Shown: piece after piece, positions 8,465 to 16,732 of the stretch
How the letters are laid out: each line of letters begins with the position of its first letter
Position numbering within the stretch: the stretch's first letter is position 1
From: Pseudomonadota bacterium
Lineage (GTDB): Bacteria > Desulfobacterota > Desulfovibrionia > Desulfovibrionales > Desulfovibrionaceae
Reading direction: 5' to 3'
DNA: 28,804 nucleotides
Assembly (NCBI GenBank): GCA_023399375.1
Contig: JAEWPX010000019.1
Coordinates: 1-28,804, forward strand
Program-made: the position numbers and the translations under genes
Notes under the pieces: model-generated
Databases searched by the model: none
Told to the model about the DNA's origin: nothing
What the model saw: the letters and a program-made list of their open reading frames with translations, nothing else

Positions 8465-8713
8465 ATGGAAAAACAGACCCTGGAGAAAGTCTTCGAATAC
8501 GCCTCGTCCCCGGTGCATGGCACGCTCTCGCGCAAACTGCGCAAGGGTGTGAAAATCCAGGTGAACGAGGGTACCATCTTCGAGGGGGCCACGCTTTTCC
8601 TGGGCGACGAGTTCGTGCGCGTCACCCAGAAGATCGGCGAGGAAACGCGCAACACCTACTATGCCTGGGACAAAATCTGCTGCGTGACCACCATCGGCAA
8701 GGTCGAAGAGTAA
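8465..8713 (+). CDS. Small conserved-looking protein, possible Sm/Hfq-like beta barrel
   Basis: Encodes 82 residues with no signal peptide or membrane segment. A very good AAAAGGAG at 8452-8459 lies 5 bases before this ATG, so the longer frame from 8438 is rejected. After an N-terminal helix (residues 1-28, basic at KLRKGVK), the rest alternates as short beta strands: VKIQVNEG, TIFEGATLFLGDEFVRVTQ, NTYYAWDKI and CCVTTIG. This order, with a turn Gly, an acidic turn after strand two and an aromatic before the last strands, resembles Sm/Hfq small barrels. That is inference from pattern only. It has its own AT-rich upstream region and terminator, so it is monocistronic and perhaps well expressed. 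Confidence 0.8.
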   Translation: MEKQTLEKVFEYASSPVHGTLSRKLRKGVKIQVNEGTIFEGATLFLGDEFVRVTQKIGEETRNTYYAWDKICCVTTIGKVEE

Positions 8714-8805
8714 CAACGTCATTCCCCGGCTGACCGGCCGCAAACCGGCCTCCCGGGTTGCCCGAATCCGGTCCGCGCCGGCACCCCTCTCCCGACGTGG
8801 ACCAC

Positions 8806-8844
8806 ACGCCGCCCCATCTCTCCACGGGGCGGCGTTCTTCTTTT
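8806..8844 (+). terminator. Rho-independent terminator after the Sm-like gene
   Basis: A perfect 10-bp stem, ACGCCGCCCC with GGGGCGGCGT, encloses a 10-base loop and is followed by TCTTCTTTT. It lies 92 bases after the stop codon, leaving a fairly long 3' untranslated region. Confidence 0.88.
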
Positions 8845-8877
8845 CAAATTTGGGAAAATAAAACGAGGAGGACGAAC

Positions 8878-8920
8878 GCCTCCGGCGGCGCTAACAGGGC
8901 TACCGCCCTCTGGACTCCCT
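8878..8920 (+). repeat. Degenerate copy of an intergenic hairpin repeat
   Basis: It begins with GCCTCCGGCGGC, identical to the element at 11413, and then has a weak AGGGC/GCCCT hairpin followed by CTCTGGACTCCCT, matching in layout the CTCCTGGACCACCCC that follows the hairpin of the other copy. I recall similar elements in many Desulfovibrio intergenic regions. Confidence 0.5.
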
Positions 8921-9104
8921 TCCGAGGGCGCGCAGTGGTGTCGCCCTGTTTCGAGGAACGGCCCGTTTGCCCCTCGAAACCGGCACGGCGGTTCGTGGCA
9001 ATGCCAGGCCTTGCGGCGCGCAATGGCATATCCCCATTGCCCACAGGACGATAATGACTATCTCTTTCAAGAGAGGAGAGAGAACCCTGCTTCGAAGCAG
9101 GAGG
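8893..9104 (+). promoter_or_regulatory. Structured leader with competing helices ahead of the 67-residue gene
   Basis: Several perfect inverted repeats occur in sequence: AACAGGGC (8893) with GCCCTGTT (8943); CGCCCTC (8904) with GAGGGCG (8924) nested inside it; GTTTCGAGG (8948) with CCTCGAAAC (8972); GCAATGG (9020) with CCATTGC (9034); TCTCT with AGAGA (9061-9074); and CCTGCTTCGAAGCAGG (9086-9101). The first and third helices share 8948-8950, so they compete. The last helix overlaps the first three bases of the AGGAGG ribosome binding site (9099-9104). No coding potential is convincing here. The first helix pair overlaps the decayed repeat, which may explain part of the pattern. Confidence 0.45.
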
Positions 9105-9109
9105 ATGTT

Positions 9110-9313
9110 ATGGAACGACTGACCAGCACCTACAAGGGCTACCGGATCGAACTCACGCCCGGCGGCGATTACTGCGCCACCTTCAGCGCGGACATCCGCT
9201 CCCCCTCGGGGCACGTGTCCCACCTGGGCACGGCCGGCAACACCGAGGAAAGCGCCCTGTCCCGCGGCCGTGAATGGATCGATTTCGAGGAAGCCTATTC
9301 CCGCCGGAACTAG
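9110..9313 (+). CDS. Small hypothetical protein, 67 residues
   Basis: Not recognised. A strong AGGAGG at 9099-9104 lies 5 bases before this ATG; a longer frame from 9011 would run through the hairpins and is rejected. The protein is soluble, with one Cys, and reads as a few short beta strands (STYKGYRIELTP, YCATFSADIRSP, GHVSHLG) followed by a helix (NTEESALSRGREWIDFEEAY). This strand-strand-strand-helix shape resembles small single-domain proteins of unknown function with a C-terminal GREWID-like helix. Codon use is typical of the window. It stands alone between a structured leader and the GTPase pair. Confidence 0.75.
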   Translation: MERLTSTYKGYRIELTPGGDYCATFSADIRSPSGHVSHLGTAGNTEESALSRGREWIDFEEAYSRRN

Positions 9314-9357
9314 GCGCTCGCGGGGGCTGACGCCCCTGGCCCTTTGCGCCGATTGAT

Positions 9358-9393
9358 GCTACCCCCGGGGCCGATTTCGACCTTGGGGGTAGC
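9358..9393 (+). promoter_or_regulatory. Hairpin burying the ribosome binding site of the G3E GTPase gene
   Basis: GCTACCCCC pairs perfectly with GGGGGTAGC, 18 bases apart, and the interior can add GGCCGA with TCGACC (one mismatch). The right arm GGGGGT (9385-9390) is the only purine-rich stretch at ribosome-binding distance from the ATG at 9400. Folding would therefore hide the translation start region. No T-run follows, so termination is unlikely. It could also be a DNA operator. Confidence 0.5.
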
Positions 9394-9399
9394 TGCATC

Positions 9400-10373
<974 letters not shown>

Positions 10374-10377
<4 letters not shown>

Positions 10378-11396
10378 GCTTTTCCCCAGACGCCCAGCTT
10401 CCGGGCCTTTTCACCGCGTCCCTCGACGCCTACGTCAGCGGCTGTGCCCTAAGCCCGGACGGCGGCACGGCCGCTTTTGCCCTCGGCGACGGCAGCCTCG
10501 TCCTTTTCGACACGGCCACGGGCGAAACCCGCCGCGTCACGGTCCACGCAGGCGCGGCCCAGTGTCTGGCCGCCGCGCCCCAGGGCTTTCTCACCGGCGG
10601 CGACGACGGCCAGGTAATGCTCACGCGTCCGGACGGCGAGACCATGGAACTGGCCGCCTTTCCCGGGCAGTGGATCGAGCATGCGGCCGCCAGCGCCGAC
10701 GGCAGGGTGCTCGCCGTCTCGCGCGGCAAGGCCGTGGTCCTTTTCGACGGCGAAACGCTCACCCCTTCCATCTTGCCCGAACTACCCGCAACCGTCGGCG
10801 GGCTGGCCGCAAGCCCCGACGGGCGGGCGCTCGCCGCCGCGCACAACGACGGCGTGCGGGTCTGGGCGCCGCCGCGACCGGGCGCGCCCGGCAACGCCTT
10901 CGACGGTCCCGGGTCCAACCTGACCCTGGTCTTTTCGCCGGACGGCACCAAAATGGCCTGCGCCACCCAGGACAAGAGCGTGCGCGTCTACGACCTGGAC
11001 CAGGCCGCGGGGTATCTGCTGGAAGGCTATCCGGCAAAGGTGCGCTGCCTGTCCTTTTCCCCGGACGGCAACACGCTGTGGACCGGCGGCGAGCAGGCGT
11101 TCGTGGGCTGGCCCGTGGATGCGGCCACGGACCCGGCCGCGCGCGAGGCGCTCGTGTTCGGCGCGTTTGAGCACGGCCTGCTCGGGGCCGTGGCCCCCCA
11201 TCCGACGCTGCCGCTCGTGGCCGGCGGTTTCGACGGCGGCGTGGTCTTTCTCGGCAGCCCCGAGCGCAAGGGCGCGGCACCCCTGCTCGTGCTGGAAAAC
11301 CGACGCGTCACCTGCCTGTCCTGGTCGGCCGACGGCCGACGGCTGGTCGGCGGCGGCGACGGCGGCGCGGCTTTTTGCATGGATATGGCGGGATAG
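10374..11396 (+). CDS. WD40 beta-propeller protein
   Basis: A 340-residue cytoplasmic protein made almost wholly of WD40-type repeats and with no signal peptide. Repeat cores include ALSPDGGTAAFALGDGSLVLF, AASADGRVLAVSRGKAVVLF, LAASPDGRALAAAHNDGVRVW, LVFSPDGTKMACATQDKSVRVY, LSFSPDGNTLWTGGEQAFVGW and LSWSADGRRLVGGGDGGAAF, about seven or eight blades in all. The start is GTG at 10374, overlapping the GTPase stop, with GGAGG at 10363-10367 six bases upstream; no ATG start fits. Propellers are protein-binding platforms, so a partner or client of the GTPase is the simplest inference. It ends just before the convergent repeat hairpin. Confidence 0.9.
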
Positions 11397-11412
11397 AAAA
11401 AGGCGGAAAGAA

Positions 11413-11475
11413 GCCTCCGGCGGCCAGGAGGGGCCAAGGGGCCCCTCCTGGACCACCCCCAAGGGGATGGGGCGT
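11413..11475 (+). repeat. Intergenic hairpin repeat between convergent genes
   Basis: It starts with GCCTCCGGCGGC, then CCAGGAGGGGCC pairs perfectly over 12 bp with GGCCCCTCCTGG around an AAGG loop (11424-11451), followed by an ACCCCC-AAGGGGATGGGG tail. The opening 12-mer recurs at 8878. Lying between two converging genes, it may serve as a two-way transcription end, although no T-run flanks it on either side. Confidence 0.7.
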
Positions 11476-11514
11476 GCCGGAGTTTTCGCACGGCAGCCGT
11501 GAGATGTTGAGAAT

Positions 11515-14340
11515 CTACGGGGTGCAGCTTGCGTTCGACTGCCCGGCGAGGAGTTCCCGGATGGCGCGCTGCACCTCGTCCAGGACCGCAAGCACCGCGC
11601 CGGCCGCCTCGCGGGAGGCGACGGCGTTTCCGGCCAGGGCGGCCTCCTGGAGCCGGCGCGCGTCGTCGGCCAGCCCCCGGGCGCGAAGCGGCACGGCCAT
11701 GCCGAGCAAGGTGTGGGCCTGGTCGGCAACCGCCTTCCAGTCGCCGCTCTCCAGGGACGTGCGCAGCAATGCCCCCACGGCCGGGCTCTCCTCCAGGAAA
11801 AGGCGGCTGATCTCCCGGGCGAACTCGCGCTTGCCGCGCTGTTCGTAATACCCCATGTCCATGAGCGCACGGGGCGCGTCCTCCACGCAGCGCCGCCCGT
11901 CGCCCGACCGCGCAAGCACACGGCGCATGACCGTGAACAATTCGTCCACGTCCACAGGCTTAGACACGTAATCGTCGAGGCCCACGGACAGGAAGCGTTC
12001 GCGGTCGCCCTTCATGCTGTAGGCGGTCAGGGCCACGATGGGCAGACGCTGCGCCGCCTCGCCCACCTCGCCGGCCCGGATGCGCCGCGTGGCCTCGACA
12101 CCGTCCATCTCGGGCATCTGGATGTCCATGAGCACCACATCCACGGCCGTTTCCCCCAAAAGGGCGAGCGCTTCGCCGCCCGAGCCGGCAATGCACACCT
12201 CGCAGCCGGCCTCGACCAGGAAATGCCGCAGGAAGAGCCGGTTGACCTGATTGTCCTCGGCCAAGAGCACCCGCAGCCCGGCGAAACTCCCCGTGCCTTC
12301 GGCCGTATCCCTCTGCGCCGGCTCCCGTCGGGCCTCCTGGGCCGGACGCAGGGAGACCGTGAAGGCGAACACGCTGCCCTTGCCGGGCGTGCTTTCGACG
12401 CCGATAGTCCCGCCCATCATTTCCACCAGCCGCCGGCTGATGGCCAGTCCCAGCCCCGTGCCGCCATAGAGCTTGGAGCGGGACTGCTCGAGCTGGGAGA
12501 AGACCTGGAACAGCGCGGGCATCCGCTCGGGCGGGATGCCGATGCCGGTGTCGCGCACGGCGCAGGCCACGCGCATGGGATCGCCCGGCCGGTCCAGGCG
12601 CACGGACACGGCCACTTCGCCCTTGTCCGTGAACTTGAGCGCATTGCCGACCAGATTGCGCACCACCTGCATGAGCCTGTCCGGATCGCCGTGCAGGATT
12701 TCGGGGAGGTGGGGATCGATGCGCAGCGACAGCTTGAGGCCCTTTTGCCGCGCCGAGAAATGAAACGGCTTCATGGTGCGGTCGAGCGTCTCGCGCAAGT
12801 CGAAATCCACCGGCGAGAACTCCATCTTGCCGGCCTCGATCTTGGAAAAATCCAGGATGTCGTTGACGATCCCGAGCAGTGAGCGCGAGGAATCGAGGAT
12901 CATCTCCAGGTTTTCCCGCACTTCCGGCCGTGGGGCCATGCCGAGCGTCATCTGCGTCAGGCCGATGATGCCTGAAAGCGGCGTGCGGATCTCGTGGCTC
13001 ATGTTGGCGAGAAAGCCGCTCTTGGCTTTGTTGGCGGCTTCTGCCTGGCTGCGCGCCCGTTCCAGGTCGCGTTCGCGGCCGTGGTTTTTCAAGTGGGCGA
13101 GCACCCCCTCGCCCAGTAGACGCAAGCGGCCGACATCGGTCTCGGCATACGGCTCGGTCTTGTCGATGACGGCCAGCAGCAGCCGCGATGCCTCGCCGTC
13201 CGCCACCGGCACGACGACGTGCCGTCGCGCGGGGACCAGTCCGGGCAGGCCCTCGCCTTCACCGACCGCCATGTTGCAGACCACGGGCACAAGCGCGTCC
13301 CAGTCGTCGGAATCGATGCCGACGCAGGACTGATGAAAGGAAGCGATGTCCGGCGGCAGGCCGAAGGCGGCCAGGGCAGCGGGATTGGCTGCGAGCAGTT
13401 CCAGGCCCCTGTGCTTGGGGTCGTACACCGCGCAAAGCCCCGCCCGGCTGCCGGTCAGTGACACGGCCATGGACAGCGCGGCAGCGCCAAGGGTTTGCAG
13501 GGAGACATCACGCATGCGCCCCAGGCGCAGCAGGGCCTCCAGGGTCCGCGTGTGCAGGGCGCGTTCCTCGGCGGCGCGCCGGGAATCGGTCACGTCAAGG
13601 ACGTGGGAAATGAAATAGTCGGGCCGTCCTGCAGCGTCGCGTACGAGCCGGGCCGAGACCCGGCCCCATATCTGCCGGCCCGTGGCGTGGATGTAGCGCT
13701 TCTCGAAACGAAAATGCTCCCGTCTGCCGCTTAGGGCCAGGGCGATGTACCGGGGGCTGACGCCGCGGTCGTCTGGATGGGCGAGGCCGTTTATGTCCAT
13801 GGTCAGGAGACGTTCGCGGTCGAGGCCGAAGAAGTCGCACAACGCCTCGTTGACGCGCAGGAAGCGCCCGCTGACGTCCACGATGCAAAGCCCCTCGTTT
13901 GCCCCTTCGAAAGCCATGCGGAAAAGCGCTTCGCTCGCCGCGAGCGCGGCTTGGCCTCGGCGTTTTTCCGTGACATCCGTGACCACGGCCAGGAAGCGGA
14001 CGAAGCGGCCCGAGGCATCGCTCTCCCCCACCCCGGATACGACCACGTCCAGGATCCGGCCGTCCCGCGCCACCATCCTGTAGGCCCGTTCCATCGGCCG
14101 CTCCTGCGCGACCATGTTCGCGAGCGATTCCCGGAAGGGCTCCCGGGATTCGGGCGAAAGGAAGTCGGCGAAATTGCGCCCCACCACCTCCTGCTCCGCG
14201 TAGCCGAGTGTTTCCAGCCAGCAGGCGTTGACCGTCAACAGCCGACCGACCGCGTCGATGGCATGCAACATGACCGGAACATTGCGAAAAAACGACGTCA
14301 GGCGCGCAAGCGCTTCCCCGCGTCCGTATCCTGCGTCCAT
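11515..14340 (-). CDS. Hybrid sensor histidine kinase (PAS-PAS-GAF-HisKA-HATPase-REC-HPt)
   Basis: A 941-residue phosphorelay kinase with no membrane segment, so it senses inside the cell. Domains in order: PAS at about 15-130, PAS at 140-262, GAF at 275-425, HisKA with FLANMSHEIRTPLSG (His449), HATPase with GNALKFTDKG, DTGIGIP and GTGLGLA, receiver with LLAEDNQVNR and LMDIQMPEMDG (phospho-Asp739) and YVSKPV, and an HPt domain with QAHTLLGMA (His876). The usual Lys three residues after the HPt His is Leu here. GAGGAG at 14349-14354 lies 8 bases before the start. No cognate response regulator is in the window. The divergent neighbour is a thioredoxin-reductase-like gene, so redox sensing is a weak guess. 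Confidence 0.94.
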   Translation of the reverse strand: MDAGYGRGEALARLTSFFRNVPVMLHAIDAVGRLLTVNACWLETLGYAEQEVVGRNFADFLSPESREPFRESLANMVAQERPMERAYRMVARDGRILDVVVSGVGESDASGRFVRFLAVVTDVTEKRRGQAALAASEALFRMAFEGANEGLCIVDVSGRFLRVNEALCDFFGLDRERLLTMDINGLAHPDDRGVSPRYIALALSGRREHFRFEKRYIHATGRQIWGRVSARLVRDAAGRPDYFISHVLDVTDSRRAAEERALHTRTLEALLRLGRMRDVSLQTLGAAALSMAVSLTGSRAGLCAVYDPKHRGLELLAANPAALAAFGLPPDIASFHQSCVGIDSDDWDALVPVVCNMAVGEGEGLPGLVPARRHVVVPVADGEASRLLLAVIDKTEPYAETDVGRLRLLGEGVLAHLKNHGRERDLERARSQAEAANKAKSGFLANMSHEIRTPLSGIIGLTQMTLGMAPRPEVRENLEMILDSSRSLLGIVNDILDFSKIEAGKMEFSPVDFDLRETLDRTMKPFHFSARQKGLKLSLRIDPHLPEILHGDPDRLMQVVRNLVGNALKFTDKGEVAVSVRLDRPGDPMRVACAVRDTGIGIPPERMPALFQVFSQLEQSRSKLYGGTGLGLAISRRLVEMMGGTIGVESTPGKGSVFAFTVSLRPAQEARREPAQRDTAEGTGSFAGLRVLLAEDNQVNRLFLRHFLVEAGCEVCIAGSGGEALALLGETAVDVVLMDIQMPEMDGVEATRRIRAGEVGEAAQRLPIVALTAYSMKGDRERFLSVGLDDYVSKPVDVDELFTVMRRVLARSGDGRRCVEDAPRALMDMGYYEQRGKREFAREISRLFLEESPAVGALLRTSLESGDWKAVADQAHTLLGMAVPLRARGLADDARRLQEAALAGNAVASREAAGAVLAVLDEVQRAIRELLAGQSNASCTP

Positions 14341-14448
14341 GAAACGAACTCCTCGCCCCGTTTCCCGGGAACTGGCCTACCCCCTTAGCCCAGCCGGAGC
14401 GTGATGACAACGCCGCGGACGAAACCGGCCGCTCTCCCGGCGCGCCGC

Positions 14449-14478
14449 TTGTCCCCGGACCGGCTTTGTTGCTATGTT
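14449..14478 (+). promoter_or_regulatory. Candidate sigma70-type promoter for the flavoprotein gene
   Basis: TTGTCC (14449-14454) and TATGTT (14473-14478) are separated by 18 bases, about 50 bases before the start codon, in the divergent gap. Each hexamer matches four of six consensus positions. Confidence 0.4.
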
Positions 14479-14528
14479 CGCCCGCACAGGGCTTTTCGCG
14501 CCCCGATCCGCCTTCCTGGAGAATGCAC

Positions 14529-15434
14529 ATGCAACACACGCAATGCCTGATCATCGGCTCCGGCCCGGCCGGGCTTTCCGCCGCCATCTACACGGCCCGC
14601 GCCGGCATGGACACGGTGGTCGCCGGCTGCGAACCCAAAATCGCCGGCGATTACGATATCGACAATTATTTCGGCTTTCCCGAAACCATCTCCGGCCGCG
14701 AGCTCATCACCCGCGGCGTGCGCCAGGCCGAACGCTTCGGCGCGCGCCTGGCATGCGAACGGGTGCTCGCCGTGCATGCGGGCGAGGACGGCGCATTCCA
14801 CGTCGTCACGGACAAGAACGAATACGAGGCCAAGGCCGTGGTCATCGCCGCGGGCGTGGCCCGGGTGCGCCCGGGAATCGCCAACATCGCCGACTACGAG
14901 GGCAAGGGCGTCTCGTATTGCGTGAGCTGCGACGGCTTCTTCTTCCGGGGGCGCAAGGTGGTGGTGGTCGGCGAGGGCAACTACGCCGCCAACCAGGCGC
15001 TGGAACTGACCAATTTCACCAAGGACATCGCTATCTACACCCAGGGCAAGGAAACGGCCATGGGCGACGGGTTCGCCGCCAAGCTCGATGCGGCCGGCAT
15101 CCCGGTCTCCGCAGCCAAGGTCGTGCGCCTTTCCGGCGAACCGGCCATGACCGCTGCCGTGCTCGAGGACGGGAGCGCAGTGGCGGCCGAGGGGCTTTTC
15201 GTGGCCATGGGCCAGGCCTCGGCCCTGGATTTCGCCAAGACGCTCGGCGTGACGACGCGCGGGGCGTTCATCGAAGCGGACCACGAACAGAAGACGAACG
15301 TGCCCGGGGTGTTCGCGGCCGGCGACTGCGTGGGGCATTTCATGCAGATCAGCGTGGCCGTGGGCGAAGGGGCCAAAGCCGGCCGGGCGGCCATCGCGCA
15401 CGTCAAGGAGCTGGCGGAGAAGACCGGGGCGTAG
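14529..15434 (+). CDS. Thioredoxin-reductase-like FAD flavoprotein
   Basis: A 301-residue two-domain pyridine nucleotide-disulfide oxidoreductase of the low-molecular-weight thioredoxin reductase class. Seen: the FAD-binding GSGPAGLSAA at residues 10-19, the redox pair CVSCDG (Cys131, Cys134, Asp135), VVVVGEGNYAA for the second Rossmann fold, and the C-terminal FAD motif GVFAAGDCVG. The NADPH-contacting HRRxxxR motif expected after the second GxGxxA is absent (IAIYTQGKETA instead), so the electron donor may not be NADPH. TGGAGA at 14517-14522 gives a 7-base gap to this ATG; the ATG two codons earlier is too close, and the upstream ATG at 14466 lies in the promoter. It could also be a specialised reductase for another small redox protein. 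Confidence 0.9.
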   Translation: MQHTQCLIIGSGPAGLSAAIYTARAGMDTVVAGCEPKIAGDYDIDNYFGFPETISGRELITRGVRQAERFGARLACERVLAVHAGEDGAFHVVTDKNEYEAKAVVIAAGVARVRPGIANIADYEGKGVSYCVSCDGFFFRGRKVVVVGEGNYAANQALELTNFTKDIAIYTQGKETAMGDGFAAKLDAAGIPVSAAKVVRLSGEPAMTAAVLEDGSAVAAEGLFVAMGQASALDFAKTLGVTTRGAFIEADHEQKTNVPGVFAAGDCVGHFMQISVAVGEGAKAGRAAIAHVKELAEKTGA

Positions 15435-15454
15435 GGTTGCGGCGCGCCACACTC

Positions 15455-15484
15455 TTGACAGATTGCGCATCTGCGGCTTATAAA
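15455..15484 (+). promoter_or_regulatory. Strong promoter for the CAU tRNA
   Basis: A consensus -35 TTGACA (15455-15460) and TATAAA (15479-15484) are 18 bases apart. The tRNA 5' end lies 22 bases beyond the -10. This is the best promoter match in the window. Confidence 0.8.
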
Positions 15485-15506
15485 AACAAGTTCGCGAATA
15501 CGGCAT

Positions 15507-15582
15507 GGGCCTATAGCTCAGTTGGTAGAGCCACCGGCTCATAACCGGCAGGTCCCAGGTTCGAATCCTGGTGGGCCCACCA
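15507..15582 (+). tRNA. tRNA with CAU anticodon (tRNA-Ile2 favoured, else elongator tRNA-Met)
   Basis: A full cloverleaf of 76 bases with encoded CCA. Acceptor GGGCCTA pairs with TGGGCCC, the D stem is GCTC/GAGC, the anticodon loop is CTCATAA with CAT at 15540-15542, and the T arm is CCAGG-TTCGAAT-CCTGG. The anticodon stem has an A-C mismatch at its outermost pair (27-43). A paired base 1-72 rules out initiator tRNA. The acceptor pairs C4-G69 and C5-G68 are the ones that guide lysidine synthase TilS in E. coli, so after C34 modification it would read AUA as Ile. Elongator Met remains possible. No integrase or element abuts its 3' end. Confidence 0.96.
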
Positions 15583-15690
15583 CGAAGGATACATGGCCAT
15601 CCAGACCGTTCCCAGCGCCGCCACGGCGCATGCGACAATCCGGCCCCGGCGCTTTGCCCAGGTCATGATGCAAGCCTTCCCTCCGGCGTC

Positions 15691-16716
15691 ATGCGCGTAA
15701 CCGACCTCCTTGCCATCGTCGAGGCCACGGCCGATCCCGGCCGGGCCGCTTCCTGGGACCGCAGCGGCGTACAGATCGCGGGCACGCGGGAAACCTGCGA
15801 CAAACTCGCCGTGGCCCTGGACCCGACGCCAGGCTTCGTGGCCGAGGCCCTGACCTGGGGCGCGCAGGTCCTGCTCGTCCACCATCCCCTGAGCCTTTCC
15901 CCGCGCCTGCCCGACCGCGTGGACGATTACCACCGCGTCCTGGCCATGGTCCTGTCGAGCAGGGCCTGGCTCTACGCCGCGCACACCTCCCTGGACACGG
16001 CCGTGGACGGGCCGCCCGCCTGGCTCGCCGAGGCGCTCGGACTCACGGACCGCCGCGTGCTGGAGCCGGCCGGCAAGACGCCCTTTCTCGCGGCGCGCTG
16101 GAACGTCGCCGCGCCCGAAGCCGCGCGAAACGCCCTGGAAGCGCTCCCGGGCGTGACCCTCGCTCCGTCCGCGCCGGGGAGGCTCGAAGCGGTCTTTCCC
16201 CAGCGCCTCAAGGCCCGCGCCTGCGACGCCGTGGCTGCGGCCAGCCCGGAAGCCGTCCTTTTTTCCCTTGCCGCGCTTGCCGCGCCCGCGGAAACCTACG
16301 GCTACGGCTGCGTCGGCGCGCTGCCCGAGCCCCTGCCCTTCGCCGCGCTCCTCGGCCGGCTGGCGGCGCTTTTGCCGCGCAGCTTTTTCCCCATGGCCGG
16401 CGAGGAACCGGAAACCGTCGCCACCCTGGCCTATTGCCCCGGCTCCGGCGCGGACATGGCCGGACGCGCCTTCGACGCCGGCGCCGACGTGTACCTCACC
16501 GGCGACCTCAAGTACCATCAGGCCCTGGCCGTGCCGCCGGGCAAATGCGTCCTCGACGTGGGGCACTTCAGTCTCGAAGAGGTGATGCTGCGCCGCTTCG
16601 CCGAGGACCTTGCCGCAACCCTTGGACCCAAGGGACCTGCCGTGCGCTTTTTCCCCGGAAACGACCCGTTTTCGGCGTACGTCCCCCAAGGGGCCTCGCC
16701 CCGGGGAACCGAATAA
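15691..16716 (+). CDS. NIF3-family dinuclear metal protein (GTP cyclohydrolase I type 2 family)
   Basis: A member of the NIF3/DUF34 family, conserved metal-binding proteins whose physiological role is not settled despite the database name. Seen: WDRSGVQIAG near the N terminus, VHHPLSL (His64, His65), AHTSLDTA (His98, Asp102), a central insert around residues 120-230 like the PII/CutA-type insert of long members, and the C-terminal GDLKYHQAL and VGHFSLEEV (His292, Glu296). All expected metal ligands are present. At 341 residues it is the long form. This ATG begins the conserved MRVTDLL segment; no good ribosome binding site is visible, and the upstream extension would overlap the tRNA. The zinc-ribbon gene follows after 16 bases. 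Confidence 0.92.
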   Translation: MRVTDLLAIVEATADPGRAASWDRSGVQIAGTRETCDKLAVALDPTPGFVAEALTWGAQVLLVHHPLSLSPRLPDRVDDYHRVLAMVLSSRAWLYAAHTSLDTAVDGPPAWLAEALGLTDRRVLEPAGKTPFLAARWNVAAPEAARNALEALPGVTLAPSAPGRLEAVFPQRLKARACDAVAAASPEAVLFSLAALAAPAETYGYGCVGALPEPLPFAALLGRLAALLPRSFFPMAGEEPETVATLAYCPGSGADMAGRAFDAGADVYLTGDLKYHQALAVPPGKCVLDVGHFSLEEVMLRRFAEDLAATLGPKGPAVRFFPGNDPFSAYVPQGASPRGTE

Positions 16717-16732
16717 CCATGCGGAGAACCCC

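Noticed and set aside
8758..9054. A 98-residue plus-strand frame in the structured intergenic region
   Set aside because: It spans a terminator and several hairpins, has no ribosome binding site and has an irregular composition.
9011..9109. Longer N terminus for the 67-residue protein
   Set aside because: The extension reads through two hairpins and lacks a ribosome binding site, whereas ATG 9110 has AGGAGG at ideal spacing.
14466..14528. Upstream start for the flavoprotein
   Set aside because: That ATG lies within the candidate -10 region and has no ribosome binding site; the FAD-binding strand begins right after the ATG at 14529.
15583..15690. Possible attachment site at the tRNA 3' end
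   Set aside because: No integrase, no repeated tRNA end and no mobile gene was seen nearby in the window.
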